Shown piece by piece: positions 16,314 through 26,315 of a stretch of 64,000 nucleotides of DNA. Every line of letters begins with the position of its first letter. Position 1 is the first letter of the stretch. Source of the DNA: Streptomyces lienomycini (GTDB lineage Bacteria; Actinomycetota; Actinomycetes; Streptomycetales; Streptomycetaceae); contig NZ_CP116257.1 of the NCBI RefSeq assembly GCF_027947595.1, positions 4,464,001-4,528,000 on the forward strand, read 5' to 3'. The notes beneath the pieces were generated by a model, which saw nothing but the letters and a program-made list of their open reading frames with translations, was not told the DNA's origin and did no database searches. The position numbers were made by a program, and so were the translations under genes.

Positions 16314-17480
16314 TCAGGCGTCCGGCGCACGCCGGTCGGTGACCAGTTCCATGCGGGCGCCCTCCAGAGCGCGGACGAGTCCGCCGTCCCCGGGGGAACC
16401 GGCGTCGGTGAAGCCGTCCAGCAGGGTCGTCAGTTCGGCCGCCCGCTCCGGGTCCGGAAGACCGAGGGTCACCGCCGGGTCGCCCCCGTGGAGGTCGCCC
16501 CGTACGTCGACCAGCCGCACCACGACGTCGTCGCGCTGGAAGATGGTGCTGCACAGGACGGGGCCGCCCGGCTCGTTCGCCGCCGCCTCGTCGCGCTCGG
16601 CGAGGAGCTGGGCCAGGCGCATCCCGCACCCCGGCCGGGCCGGGTAGGACAGCGCGTGCCGCGTCGCCCGAGGGTCCTGCTCCCCCGCCGTCACGTGGTG
16701 GACCGCGGGCAGCGCCGCGCGCGTGTAGAACACCCGGGCCGACTCCGGGTCGCCGAGGTCCCGCTCCTGCTCCAGGTACGGGTTGATGGCCTCCTCGACG
16801 GCCCGCACCTCGGGCTGCTCGGCCACGTGCCGCAGGGCCGCGAGCAGGTCGCCGCGCACCTCGATGGCCCGCACCACCCGGTTGCCGTGCAGGAACAGGG
16901 AGGTGCGGCACAGCCGCGTGGTGTCGTCGACCCGCGGCTCGGGCGAGGCGTAGTCGGCGAGGATCTTGCCGACCGCGTCCTCGCTGCCCGGCTTCACCGT
17001 GAAGGTGAGCGCGTGCCGGATGACACCGTCGCCGACGCGGGGCGCCGACTGCAGCCCGCCCCGGCCGGGTCCGGCGCCCGTCTCCGAGCGGCCGGTCTCG
17101 CGGACCACGTGGAACCGCAGCGACCTGGTGTCCCGCACGCAGCTGTGCAGCGGCTTGACCATCCGCACGTGCTCCTCGCTGCTCACCCAGTTCAGGAACG
17201 GCGGTGCGCTCTCCCACTCGCTGGTGATGAGCCACTGGGAGGGGTTCTCGATGGACTGGCACAGCTGCTCGCCGATGTGCCCGGGGACGGACTCGACGTG
17301 GCTGCGCAGGTTCTCGTACGTCTCGAGGAACTGCTGCTGGGCTCCGTCGTAGACCTCCACCAGCAGGACGACCCGCAGGCGGGAGCCGTCGAACACGGAC
17401 TGCGAGACCTGGTGCGACAGCTGTCGCGTCAGCTCCTCGGAGGCGAGCGGTTCGGCAGCGGGGGTGGGCGTGGTGGTCAT
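16314..17480 (-). CDS. SchA/CurD-like domain protein (aromatic polyketide-associated)
   Basis: A 388-residue soluble protein. The first 110 residues form an ABM-like dimeric alpha+beta barrel (LRVVLLVEVYDGAQQQFLETYENLRSHV, then QWLITSEWESAPPFLNWVSS). The rest carries two further similar repeats (RHALTFTVKPGSEDAVGKILADYASPEP and RHALSYPARPGCGMRLAQLLAERDEAA), as in SchA/CurD-type proteins of spore-pigment (whiE-like) clusters. Such proteins assist aromatic polyketide assembly, with unclear chemistry. ATG 17480 lies 11 nt after GAAGGAG; GTG 17489 is an alternative. No ketosynthase or ACP is present in the window, so this is detached from any recognisable cluster. Confidence 0.78.
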   Translation of the reverse strand: MTTTPTPAAEPLASEELTRQLSHQVSQSVFDGSRLRVVLLVEVYDGAQQQFLETYENLRSHVESVPGHIGEQLCQSIENPSQWLITSEWESAPPFLNWVSSEEHVRMVKPLHSCVRDTRSLRFHVVRETGRSETGAGPGRGGLQSAPRVGDGVIRHALTFTVKPGSEDAVGKILADYASPEPRVDDTTRLCRTSLFLHGNRVVRAIEVRGDLLAALRHVAEQPEVRAVEEAINPYLEQERDLGDPESARVFYTRAALPAVHHVTAGEQDPRATRHALSYPARPGCGMRLAQLLAERDEAAANEPGGPVLCSTIFQRDDVVVRLVDVRGDLHGGDPAVTLGLPDPERAAELTTLLDGFTDAGSPGDGGLVRALEGARMELVTDRRAPDA

Positions 17481-17627
17481 CGCGCGCACATCTCCTTCGC
17501 GGGGGTGGGACTGAACGTCGGCCGCGGTGATGCGACGCCGGCTTGCCTCGATCCTGTGTCGGGCCCCGACGGCGCGCGACTCGTGTGCACTGCGCGGGTG
17601 ACCGGTACCGGGGACGGCCCGGGAGCC

Positions 17628-18311
17628 TCAGGTGAGGTGCGCGAAGACGACCAGGTTGTCCGTGTAGTCCTTGACCTTGTGGTCGTAGTCGCCCGCACAG
17701 GTGATGAGGCGCACCTCGGGGCGGTCGGTGTCGCCGTAGACGCGTTCGCTGGGGAACTCGTCCTTGGCGAAGGTCTCCGTGCTGTCGACCACGAACGTCG
17801 CGCTGCGTCCGTCGGCGCGCTCGACCTGGAACTTGTCGCCCTTGTCGAGCTGGTCCAGGCGGGCGAAGACGGCGGCGGACGTCTTCGTGTCCACGTGCCC
17901 GGCGATGATCGAGGTCCCCTTCTCGCCGGGGGAGGCGCCCTTGGCGTACCAGCCGACGAGGTTGGTGTCGGCGGCCGGCGGGGGCTGCAGCTGCCCGTTG
18001 GCACCGATGGCGAGGTCGGTGAAGGGGGCGTCGACGGAGATCTCCGGGACCAGCAGGCGCACCGGCTTCGAGCGGGGCAGGGCGGAGCCCGCCGCGGCGG
18101 TGGCGGGCGGGGCGGACGACGCGGTCGTGCCGGGCCGTGCGGGCAGCGGGGGGCGGGAGGAGTCGGCCGAGGTGTCGTTGCCGCCGACCAGGCTGACCGC
18201 CAGGATCAGCAGGGCCACGGCGCACAGCGTCATCAGGCCCGAGCGGGAACCCTGACCGGTCGTCGCCGTCTCGTCGTCGGCGGGGGCTGGGGCGGAAGGG
18301 GGGACTGCCAT
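17628..18311 (-). CDS. Class F sortase
   Basis: A 227-residue sortase-fold transpeptidase. An N-terminal membrane anchor (about 26-43) and Pro/Ser-rich linker precede the catalytic domain (about 80-227): VDAPFTDLAIGANGQLQPP, VGWYAKGASPGEKGTSIIAGHVDT with the active His, and EVRLITCAGDYD with the active Cys. The domain shape and spacing match actinobacterial class F. ATG 18311 is placed 8 nt after GAGGTG. It lies 113 bp downstream of, and in the same direction as, the repeat protein gene. That protein is the obvious candidate substrate, although no LPxTG-like signal is clear in it. Confidence 0.85.
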   Translation of the reverse strand: MAVPPSAPAPADDETATTGQGSRSGLMTLCAVALLILAVSLVGGNDTSADSSRPPLPARPGTTASSAPPATAAAGSALPRSKPVRLLVPEISVDAPFTDLAIGANGQLQPPPAADTNLVGWYAKGASPGEKGTSIIAGHVDTKTSAAVFARLDQLDKGDKFQVERADGRSATFVVDSTETFAKDEFPSERVYGDTDRPEVRLITCAGDYDHKVKDYTDNLVVFAHLT

Positions 18312-18424
18312 CGGGGAGCACCTCACTAGGACACGGCAGCACGGCGGACACGGTGGGTGGAAGCGAGCCGGGCCGCCCCGCGGTTCCTGGGTGGCGGCCC
18401 GGCTGCTATCGCGCCCGGCACGGC

Positions 18425-18982
18425 TTACGCCATTCCGTGGGCCGACTTCTTGCGTCGGACGGCGTACAGACCGGTCGCGGCGACGGCCAGGACGGCCAGC
18501 CCGCCCGCGGTCGTGGTCGGCGCGTCCAGTGCGCCACCGCCGGTGTGCATGCCACCGCGCGGCTTCTCGTTCTCGCCGCCGCCCCAGGACTTCTCGCCCT
18601 CGTCCTGCTGGTACGTCTCGGAGCCCTGCTTGGACTCCTTGCCGCCGCCGTCCCAGTCGCCCTCGCTCACCGCGGCCAGCGCGCCGCCACCGGTGTGCAT
18701 GCCGCCGCGCGGCTCCTCGTGCTTGCCCCCGTTGTCGTGCTCCTTGCCGGAGGAGGTGTCGTCGTGGTTCCAGTCGCCCTCGCTCACCGCGGCCAGCGCG
18801 CCGCCACCGGTGTGCATGCCGCCGCGCGGCTCCTCGTGCTTGCCTCCGTTGTCGTGCTCCTTGCTGTAGGAGGAGTCGTCGTGGTCCCAGTCGCCGCCGG
18901 CCGCCGCGTAGGCGCCGGGTGCGCCGAGGACGATGACGGCCGAGGCCGCCGCCGTGGTCAGGAGCATCCGAGCAGAACGCAT
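18425..18982 (-). CDS. Secreted three-repeat Gly/His/Asp-rich surface protein
   Basis: A 185-residue exported protein. A signal peptide ends near AYAAA (residue 28). Next come two near-identical 39-residue units (GDWxHDD, KEHDNGGKHEEPRGGMHTGGGALAAVSE) and a third degenerate unit that keeps GGMHTGGGAL. The end is a typical wall-sorting tail: a hydrophobic span (AGGLAVLAVAATGLYAV) followed by RRKKSAHGMA. The units are highly charged and hydrophilic. The layout suggests a membrane- or wall-attached spacer protein. MHTGG recurs in each unit, the last copy just ahead of the span. Function unknown. Confidence 0.72.
   Translation of the reverse strand: MRSARMLLTTAAASAVIVLGAPGAYAAAGGDWDHDDSSYSKEHDNGGKHEEPRGGMHTGGGALAAVSEGDWNHDDTSSGKEHDNGGKHEEPRGGMHTGGGALAAVSEGDWDGGGKESKQGSETYQQDEGEKSWGGGENEKPRGGMHTGGGALDAPTTTAGGLAVLAVAATGLYAVRRKKSAHGMA
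18657..18890. repeat. 117-bp tandem duplication inside the surface protein gene
   Basis: Two copies with a 117-bp period (18657-18773 and 18774-18890) differ at only a few positions and encode the 39-residue units. The near identity points to recent duplication or ongoing slippage and recombination. A third, diverged copy lies just to the left. Confidence 0.8.
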
Positions 18983-19109
18983 CTGAGGTTCCTTCCGTCA
19001 CGACCGGGCAGCTGGTGCTTCGTCAGCTGAGGTGACCCGGTCTCGACGTGAATCACCGTCAGCCAGCCGTCCCGCTCGCACCACTCAAGGCGCTCAGCCG
19101 GGTGAACGA

Positions 19110-19135
19110 GCCGCCCGTCCGGGTGCCCGGGCGGC
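19110..19135 (-). terminator. 8-bp stem hairpin in the gap after the SpoIIE-type gene
   Basis: GCCGCCCG (19110-19117) pairs exactly with CGGGCGGC (19128-19135). It lies within the 243-bp gap between the phosphatase stop and the repeat-protein start. Nothing else is recognised in the gap. Confidence 0.4.
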
Positions 19136-19225
19136 CTCCGGGCCGAGGGCCGAACACACCGGTGCGGCACGGTGGTTGGCCGGTGCGGACGGGGCGTCAT
19201 CCGCGGTGTTCCGTCGTCCGCGGCT

Positions 19226-21130
19226 CTACTCCTCCGGGGCGGCGTGGGTCGGGTCCTTCACCTCGGCCTCCTGGCGCCGGGAGCCGGGCGCGGCCCGGTC
19301 GGGGGTGGCCTCGCTGTGCCCGGACTGGGGCGGTGGGGGCGGCGAGGTGTCGGCGGGGCCGCCGGCTCCGGTGGCGGGCAGGCGCAGGGCGAGCAGGGCC
19401 ACGTCGTCGCCGCGGGGCGCGATGCGGGCGAGCAGTTCGTCGCAGAAGTCGTCGACGCTCCACTTCTCCAGCCGCCGGGCGAGGACTCCGGCGTGGTGGC
19501 GGAGCTGGTCCATTCCGGTGTCGATGGGGCGGTCGCGGCTCTCCACCAGGCCGTCGGTGTAGAGCAGGAGGATGCTCTCCGGCGGGAGTTCCGCACGGGT
19601 GTCGGGCCAGTCCAGGCCGAGGCGCAGGGTGGCACTCATGCCGATGAGCGGGCCGTGGCCGCCCTCCAGGAAGCGTGTCTCGCCGTCCCGCGCGACCAGC
19701 AGGGGCGGCGGGTGACCCGCGTTGACCCAGTGGAGGCGCCAGGGGCCGCCCTCGGCGCCCTCGACGCGGGCGAAGACGAGGGTGGCCATGGGGGCGTCGC
19801 TGGTGTTGGTCACCGCTTCGTCCAGGCGGCGCATGATCACGCTGGGCGGCTCCTGGTGGTCCCAGGCGAGGGCGCGCAGCATGTTGCGGACCTCGGCCAT
19901 GTGCGCGGCGGCCTGCAGGTCGTGTCCGACGACGTCCCCGATGACCAGGGCCAGGACGCCGTCGCCGAGGAGGAAGGCGTCGTACCAGTCGCCGCCGACC
20001 TCCATGGCGCTCTCGGCGGGCCAGTAGCGGGCGGCCATCCGGAGGTGGTCCACCTGCGGGAGGGGGGTGAGGAGCTGGCGCTGCATGGTCTCGGCGACGT
20101 TCTGCTGCTCGTGGTAGAGCCGGGCGTTGTCCAGGACCAGTCCGACGCGGCGGCCGATGTCGGCCAGCAGCGCGATCTCGGCCTCGGTGTGCGCGGGGCG
20201 CTCGTCGGCGCGGGCCACGGTCAGGATGCCGTAGGACCGGTGCCGGGTGCGGAGGGGGACGACGACGGCCGCGTGTCCGCCGAGCCGTTCGAACAGCACC
20301 CGGTGGGTGGTGGCGAGCGGGTTCTCCGGGTCCTGGAACAGCTCCTCGGCCTTCAGGGGGACGGGCCGGTCGCCCTTGACGAGCAGGGTCAGCGCGGCGC
20401 GGGCCTGGTCCGGCAACGAGGCCATGGGGCCGCGCAGTGGTCTGGCCCGGTCCGGCCGGGTGCTGCTGCGGACGGCGACGCGTTCCAGTACGTCCGACTG
20501 CCCCGGGTAGACGTCGACCGCCGCCCACTGCCCCAGTTCCGGCACCAGCAGCCGTACGAGGCGGCGGAGCGTGGTGGAGGCGCCCTCGGTGGGGACCAGC
20601 ACCGTGGAGATCTCGGCGACCAGGTGCAGCTGGGCGGTGAGGGTCTCCAGGGCGGCGGTCCGCGCCTCGGTCTCCTCGGCGGCGCTGCGGTGCAGGCTGA
20701 AGTCGTGGAAGACCAGCACCAGCCCTTCCTGGCGTCCGCCGCGTACGAGGGGGGTCGTCGCCCAGATGATGGGGACCGTGGTGCCGTCGGCGCGCTGGAA
20801 GTACTCGTCGCTGCCCTCCTCGGCGGGCACCCCGTGCAGGGGGCTGCGCAGCGCGCACCGGTCGCGCGGCACGGGGCTGCCGTCGGCGTGCCGGTGCAGG
20901 AGGTCGTGCGCGTCGTGGCCGAGCATCTCCCGCTCCGACCGTCCCAGCAGGTGCTCGGCCCAGGGGTTCACCGAGGTGATCCGGGCGGTGGGGCCGAGGG
21001 TGAGGACGCCCGCGCCGAGGGCGCGCAGGACGGCGCGGGGGAAGTCGGGCTCCGGTGCGCCGGGCGTCTCGTCCGCCCCGTCGTGCCCTGGTTCCCCGCC
21101 GTCCCGGTGGCCCGCCCAGCGTGACGTCAC
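19226..21130 (-). CDS. PAS-GAF-SpoIIE (PP2C) serine phosphatase
   Basis: A 634-residue cytoplasmic signalling phosphatase. A PAS domain (about 25-150) includes ITSVNPWAEHLLGRSEREMLGHDAHDLLH, with an FHDFSLHRSAAEETEAR exit. A GAF domain follows (about 180-345, ERLGGHAAVVVPL...GILTVARADER). The C-terminal SpoIIE/PP2C domain (about 365-590) has metal-binding Asp motifs VGGDWYDAF and IGDVVGHDLQAAAHMAEVR. Such enzymes dephosphorylate anti-anti-sigma factors after sensing small molecules or redox. The tail (from about 595) is Pro/Ser-rich. GTG 21130 is chosen near the PAS start. Unlike many relatives it lacks a fused HATPase; the next gene upstream supplies one. Confidence 0.85.
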   Translation of the reverse strand: MTSRWAGHRDGGEPGHDGADETPGAPEPDFPRAVLRALGAGVLTLGPTARITSVNPWAEHLLGRSEREMLGHDAHDLLHRHADGSPVPRDRCALRSPLHGVPAEEGSDEYFQRADGTTVPIIWATTPLVRGGRQEGLVLVFHDFSLHRSAAEETEARTAALETLTAQLHLVAEISTVLVPTEGASTTLRRLVRLLVPELGQWAAVDVYPGQSDVLERVAVRSSTRPDRARPLRGPMASLPDQARAALTLLVKGDRPVPLKAEELFQDPENPLATTHRVLFERLGGHAAVVVPLRTRHRSYGILTVARADERPAHTEAEIALLADIGRRVGLVLDNARLYHEQQNVAETMQRQLLTPLPQVDHLRMAARYWPAESAMEVGGDWYDAFLLGDGVLALVIGDVVGHDLQAAAHMAEVRNMLRALAWDHQEPPSVIMRRLDEAVTNTSDAPMATLVFARVEGAEGGPWRLHWVNAGHPPPLLVARDGETRFLEGGHGPLIGMSATLRLGLDWPDTRAELPPESILLLYTDGLVESRDRPIDTGMDQLRHHAGVLARRLEKWSVDDFCDELLARIAPRGDDVALLALRLPATGAGGPADTSPPPPPQSGHSEATPDRAAPGSRRQEAEVKDPTHAAPEE

Positions 21131-21357
21131 GACCCTCACAGCCTTCCGATGGCGTCCATCCCGCCAGGTTCCCCCGGCGGGCGGCGCCGAACCGCTCCGC
21201 AGGGCCGGAGGGGGCGGGGAGCGGTCGCGCAATTCACCCGCTCCGCCGGTCCCGGGCCCCGTGCGTCGCGGCCGCTCGGTCCGTCGCGCACCGGCTGCGG
21301 GCCAGGGGCGGCCGCCCGTGCGGCGGCGGTGCGGGGCCGGGGGCGAGGTGCCGGCGG

Positions 21358-21831
21358 TCAGGCCGGGCGGCCGAGGGCGGCCGTGCCGGTCAGGTGGTCG
21401 GCGAGCCCCACCGCGGCCCTCATGCGTTTGCCGACCGGTTCCCGGTGCACCTCGAAGCTCTCGCAGACGGCCATGACTATCTCCAGCCCGTGCCGGCCGA
21501 CGCGGGCGGGGTCGGCCGTCTCGGCGACCGGCAGCACCGGTTCGCTGTCCCACACGGTGACCTCCACCCGGTCCTCGGCCAGCTCCAGGTCGACCAGTGA
21601 GGGGCCCGGCGCGTATTTGCAGGCGTTCGTCAGCAGCTCGCTGACCACCAGTTGCACCAGTTCCACCGCGCGGTCGGACACCGGGGGTCCCTGTGCCGCC
21701 CGCACCCGTGCCAGAAACATCCGGGCCAGCTCGCGGCCCCGGGCGATGTCGCCGGGCATGCCCTCGTACTGCGCCGAAACCTTGACCGGCTCTTCTCTCG
21801 GCCGATCCCCCTTGCGGGCAGCCCCGTTCAT
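21358..21831 (-). CDS. RsbW-like ATP-binding (anti-sigma type) protein
   Basis: A 157-residue HATPase_c_2 protein of the anti-sigma kinase class. The N-box is VVSELLTNACKYAPGP (near 65-80), the G1-like motif is WDSEPVLP, and a G2-like stretch VGRHGLEIVMAVCESFEV follows. It lies 227 bp upstream of the SpoIIE-type phosphatase in the same direction, which suggests a kinase/phosphatase partner-switch pair. Many Streptomyces copies are orphan. ATG 21831 has only a weak Shine-Dalgarno (GGGCGGA). Confidence 0.8.
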   Translation of the reverse strand: MNGAARKGDRPREEPVKVSAQYEGMPGDIARGRELARMFLARVRAAQGPPVSDRAVELVQLVVSELLTNACKYAPGPSLVDLELAEDRVEVTVWDSEPVLPVAETADPARVGRHGLEIVMAVCESFEVHREPVGKRMRAAVGLADHLTGTAALGRPA

Positions 21832-21933
21832 CCGATCCGCCCTCTTCCTGAGCCTTGACCGTTACGCCAGCCCGTCTACCCCCGAATCCGGGAAACATCA
21901 CCCGCCCCGGTGCCCGCCTCCGGTACAGCGGTG

Positions 21934-22671
21934 TCAGGCGTGTGTCGGGCGCAGGACCAGGCACAGGAAGCCCAGCGTGTCCCGGTAGCCGCGGAGCCAC
22001 GACTCGCGGTGGGCGCCGGCCGTCTCGAGTACCTGTGCACGGTCCGGGTCGTCGGGATGGCGCAGGGCCCAGTCGGCCAGTGCACCGGTCCAGGACCACT
22101 CGTAGTCGTCGAGTTCCTGCCGGGTGCTGATGTGCCCGCCGACGGGTGTCCAGCCGTCGGCGACGACCCGGTCCAGTGTCGTCGGCAGATCGGCGAGGTC
22201 GCCGAGCATGTCGACGGCCTCGGAGGACGGTGGTCGTTCCCAGTATCCGTCGCCGACCAGGACCCGCCCCTGGGGAGCCAGGTGCGCACGTGCGGCGGCG
22301 AGGGTGGCGGACAGGCCGCCGAAGGCATGCGTCGAACCGACGCAGAGGACCAGGTCGAAGCGGTGCGCGGCGGTGAAGCGGGCGGCGTCCCGGTGGTGCA
22401 GGGTCAGCCGGTCCCCCACCGCGAGCCGGGTGGCCTGGGCACGGGCCCGGTCGAGGGCGCTCCCGGAGGTGTCCACGCCCTCGGCCGTGAGGCCCGGGTA
22501 CGCGCGAAGGGCGCGCAGGAGCCACTCCCCGCCCCCGCAGCCGAGGTCGAGGACGTGCGCGCCGTCGCCGGGGACCGCGCGGGTGAGGAGTCGGTGTACC
22601 GAGCCGTCGTCGAGCGGGGCCGCGATCGGGTGGTCGGCGTGGGCGAGTCGGGAGATCTGTTGACGATCCAC
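21934..22671 (-). CDS. Class I SAM-dependent methyltransferase
   Basis: A 245-residue methyltransferase. Motif I is VLDLGCGGGEWLLRAL (near 40-55), the acidic loop is GVDTSGSALDRARAQA, motif II/III is FDLVLCVGSTHAFGG, and GRVLVGDGYWERPPS follows. The single Rossmann domain and GDGYWERPP are reminiscent of uncharacterised small-molecule methyltransferases. Start GTG 22671. No partner gene identifies the substrate. Confidence 0.8.
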   Translation of the reverse strand: MDRQQISRLAHADHPIAAPLDDGSVHRLLTRAVPGDGAHVLDLGCGGGEWLLRALRAYPGLTAEGVDTSGSALDRARAQATRLAVGDRLTLHHRDAARFTAAHRFDLVLCVGSTHAFGGLSATLAAARAHLAPQGRVLVGDGYWERPPSSEAVDMLGDLADLPTTLDRVVADGWTPVGGHISTRQELDDYEWSWTGALADWALRHPDDPDRAQVLETAGAHRESWLRGYRDTLGFLCLVLRPTHA

Positions 22672-22851
22672 CGGCGGAGCCTCGCACGGCGGCCCGGGCG
22701 GCGCACCCGGTTTTCGGACCGGCCCGACCCGGCGGCGTCCGAGAACGGCGGATTCCGGGGCTGGTCGGCGTCAGGCGGGTGTCCGATGCTGTGACCACGT
22801 CGTCGGGCCGGGGGCCGGTGGGGCCCCGCGGCCGCAGTGGGAGGTGGCCCG

Positions 22852-24048
22852 GTGGGGCAGGACGGACAGGTCTGCGCGCGGAAGGCCGACCGGGGCCGGC
22901 CGCGGCCGGCGTGCCCGGTCGACCGGGCGGCGGACGGAACGTGGCAGGTGCACGATTTCGCCGTCGCGCGGGCGCTGCTGCGCGGCCCCGGTACCGTGCA
23001 GGCCGGTCTCGGCGTCGAGACGGTGGAGAAGCTCCCGCCGCGCGTGCGACGGCCCGTGCTCTACCGGGACGGACCGGAGCACCGGGAGCACCGCAGGCAG
23101 ACCGCCCGCTTCTTCACCCCGCGCCGGGTGGACGAGCACTACCGGGAGCTGATGGTCCGGATCGCCGAGGAGCAGGTGGCGCACCTGTGCGAGGCGGGTG
23201 AGGCACCGCTCTCCGATCTGGCCTTCGGTCTGGCGATCGGAGTGGTGAGCGAGGTCGTCGGGCTGCGGTACAGCAGGCCCGGCATCCGCCGCAGGCTGGA
23301 GCGGTTCTTCCCGGAGGAGTTCGGCGAGCCGGGACTGACGAGTGTCCGGGGCCTGTACTGGCTGGTGCGGCAGAACACCAACTGGCTCCGCATCCACCTG
23401 GCCGACGTGCGCCCCGCGATCCGCGCGCACCGCGGCCGTGAGCACGACGACCTGATCTCCCACCTGGTCGCGGAGGGCTGCTCGGACGTCGAGATCCTCG
23501 GCGAGTGCCTGACGTTCGCGGCGGCGGGCATGGTCACGACGCGCGAGTTCGTCTGCCTGGCCGCCTGGCACCTGTTCTCGGATCCCGAGCTGCTCGACCG
23601 CTACCGGTCGGCGGACGAGCCGGGACGGCTCGCCGTGCTCCAGGAGCTGCTGCGGCTGGAGCCGGTCATCGGCCGGTTGCGCAGGCGGGCCACCGGGCCC
23701 GTGGAACTGCCCTGTCCCGACGGGCCGGTGACCGTGCGCCCCGGTGAGTACGTCGAGGTCCACCTGGACGACGTCAACACCGACGCGGAGGCCGTGGGCG
23801 ACGATCCGCTGCTCGTGCGCCCCGAGCGCGCCGAGGCGGTCGGGGCGGGGCTCTCCTTCTGCGACGGGCCGCACCGGTGCCCCGGGGCGCACATCGCCCT
23901 GCTGGAGACCGATGTGTTCCTCAGCCGCCTGTTCGCCCTCGACGGCGTCCGGATGAACGGGGCACCGCGTGTCGCGTTCCAGGAGGCGATCGACGGCTAC
24001 GAGATCAGGGGGCTGACCGTGGCGCTCCCCCGGGCCGGCCGTGGCTGA
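22852..24048 (+). CDS. Cytochrome P450 with non-canonical I-helix
   Basis: A 398-residue P450. The haem loop is LSFCDGPHRCPGAHIALLE (Cys near 345) and ExxR is present as ELLR (QELLRLEPVIGRLRRRA). In the I-helix, the acid-threonine pair is replaced: AAAGMVTTREF has Val where Asp or Glu normally precedes Thr, which often changes oxygen-activation chemistry. The N-terminus is short and begins with a VCARKAD/CPVDRAAD stretch. GTG 22852 follows GGGAGGTGGCCCG. No redox partner is adjacent. It is divergent from the methyltransferase and convergent with pgm. Substrate unknown. Confidence 0.83.
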   Translation: MGQDGQVCARKADRGRPRPACPVDRAADGTWQVHDFAVARALLRGPGTVQAGLGVETVEKLPPRVRRPVLYRDGPEHREHRRQTARFFTPRRVDEHYRELMVRIAEEQVAHLCEAGEAPLSDLAFGLAIGVVSEVVGLRYSRPGIRRRLERFFPEEFGEPGLTSVRGLYWLVRQNTNWLRIHLADVRPAIRAHRGREHDDLISHLVAEGCSDVEILGECLTFAAAGMVTTREFVCLAAWHLFSDPELLDRYRSADEPGRLAVLQELLRLEPVIGRLRRRATGPVELPCPDGPVTVRPGEYVEVHLDDVNTDAEAVGDDPLLVRPERAEAVGAGLSFCDGPHRCPGAHIALLETDVFLSRLFALDGVRMNGAPRVAFQEAIDGYEIRGLTVALPRAGRG

Positions 24049-24060
24049 CCGGCCCGGGGG
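24027..24060. terminator. 12-bp perfect hairpin at the P450/pgm convergence
   Basis: CCCCCGGGCCGG (24027-24038) pairs exactly with CCGGCCCGGGGG (24049-24060). The loop contains the P450 stop codon. It can serve the P450 and the convergent phosphoglucomutase gene. Confidence 0.6.
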
Positions 24061-24087
24061 AGGACGTACGGTGTCCGCGGTACGGCG

Positions 24088-25728
<1,641 letters not shown>

Positions 25729-25886
25729 GCGCCCACTCCTCCGCGTCGGTCGGGACTTCGCTCGCGGTCCCATCTTCCCCTGTTCGGGCAGTGGTGCCGT
25801 ACGTTCCGGCCGTGGCCGGGCGAAGTGCCGGGTACGGGGAGGGGCCGGGAGCGACGGTCCCGCCGGTGCGGCCGGGCGGCGCGGTG

Positions 25887-26315
25887 TCAGATCCGGCCGC
25901 CGGTCAGGCGGGTGAGGGGACCGTGCGTGTGCCGTCCGGCGCGGCGGCCCACCGCGTACGAGGCGGCGCTCACGGCGGTGATGCCGGCGCCCACGCCGGC
26001 CGCGACGAGCTTGCGGTGGGCGATGACCGTCCACGCCGTCTTCGCGGTGGCGGCGACCTGGCCCGAGGTGGTGACGACGGCCTGGCGGCCGGCCGCGACG
26101 CCCTTGGCCGCCGTCTGCATGGCGCCGTTCGCGGCGTCGGCCGAACGCTGGGCGCCGGCCTTGGCCGCCGACGCGGCGTCACCGGCCTTGTCCGCGGTGG
26201 CCTGTCCGGCCCGTGCGGCGGGTGCGGTCGCCTTCTCGGCGGCGCCGCGCGCCTTGGACTCGGCGGTCCGGGTGCTGGTGGGCTTCTTGTTCGTGTCCTT
26301 GTTCGGATCGCTCAT
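25887..26315 (-). CDS. Alanine-rich small protein with C-terminal hydrophobic segment
   Basis: A 142-residue protein. A hydrophilic, Lys/Ala/Thr-rich amphipathic helical body (about 10-95) is built of repeated AA-K-A/AAxxA blocks. A hydrophobic stretch ([20 protein letters not shown]) and a basic tail [14 protein letters not shown] follow. It resembles Ala-rich, LEA- or histone-tail-like small proteins of Streptomyces without a defined role. ATG 26315 has AAGGCGGTG upstream. Confidence 0.65.
   Translation of the reverse strand: MSDPNKDTNKKPTSTRTAESKARGAAEKATAPAARAGQATADKAGDAASAAKAGAQRSADAANGAMQTAAKGVAAGRQAVVTTSGQVAATAKTAWTVIAHRKLVAAGVGAGITAVSAASYAVGRRAGRHTHGPLTRLTGGRI

Noticed and set aside
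16299..18329. Rightward open frame of 676 codons opposite the SchA/CurD and sortase genes
   Set aside because: Antisense shadow: the opposite strand encodes proteins with full domain motifs and ribosome-binding sites.
15097..18351. Leftward open frame of 1084 codons through several genes
   Set aside because: It crosses two genes in another frame and one on the other strand, has no domain motif, and gives Arg/Gly/Pro-rich translation.
21131..22798. Possible N-terminal extension of the SpoIIE phosphatase for 556 codons
   Set aside because: It runs through the RsbW-like and methyltransferase genes in a different frame and is Arg/Pro-rich without motifs. The PAS domain starts near 21130.
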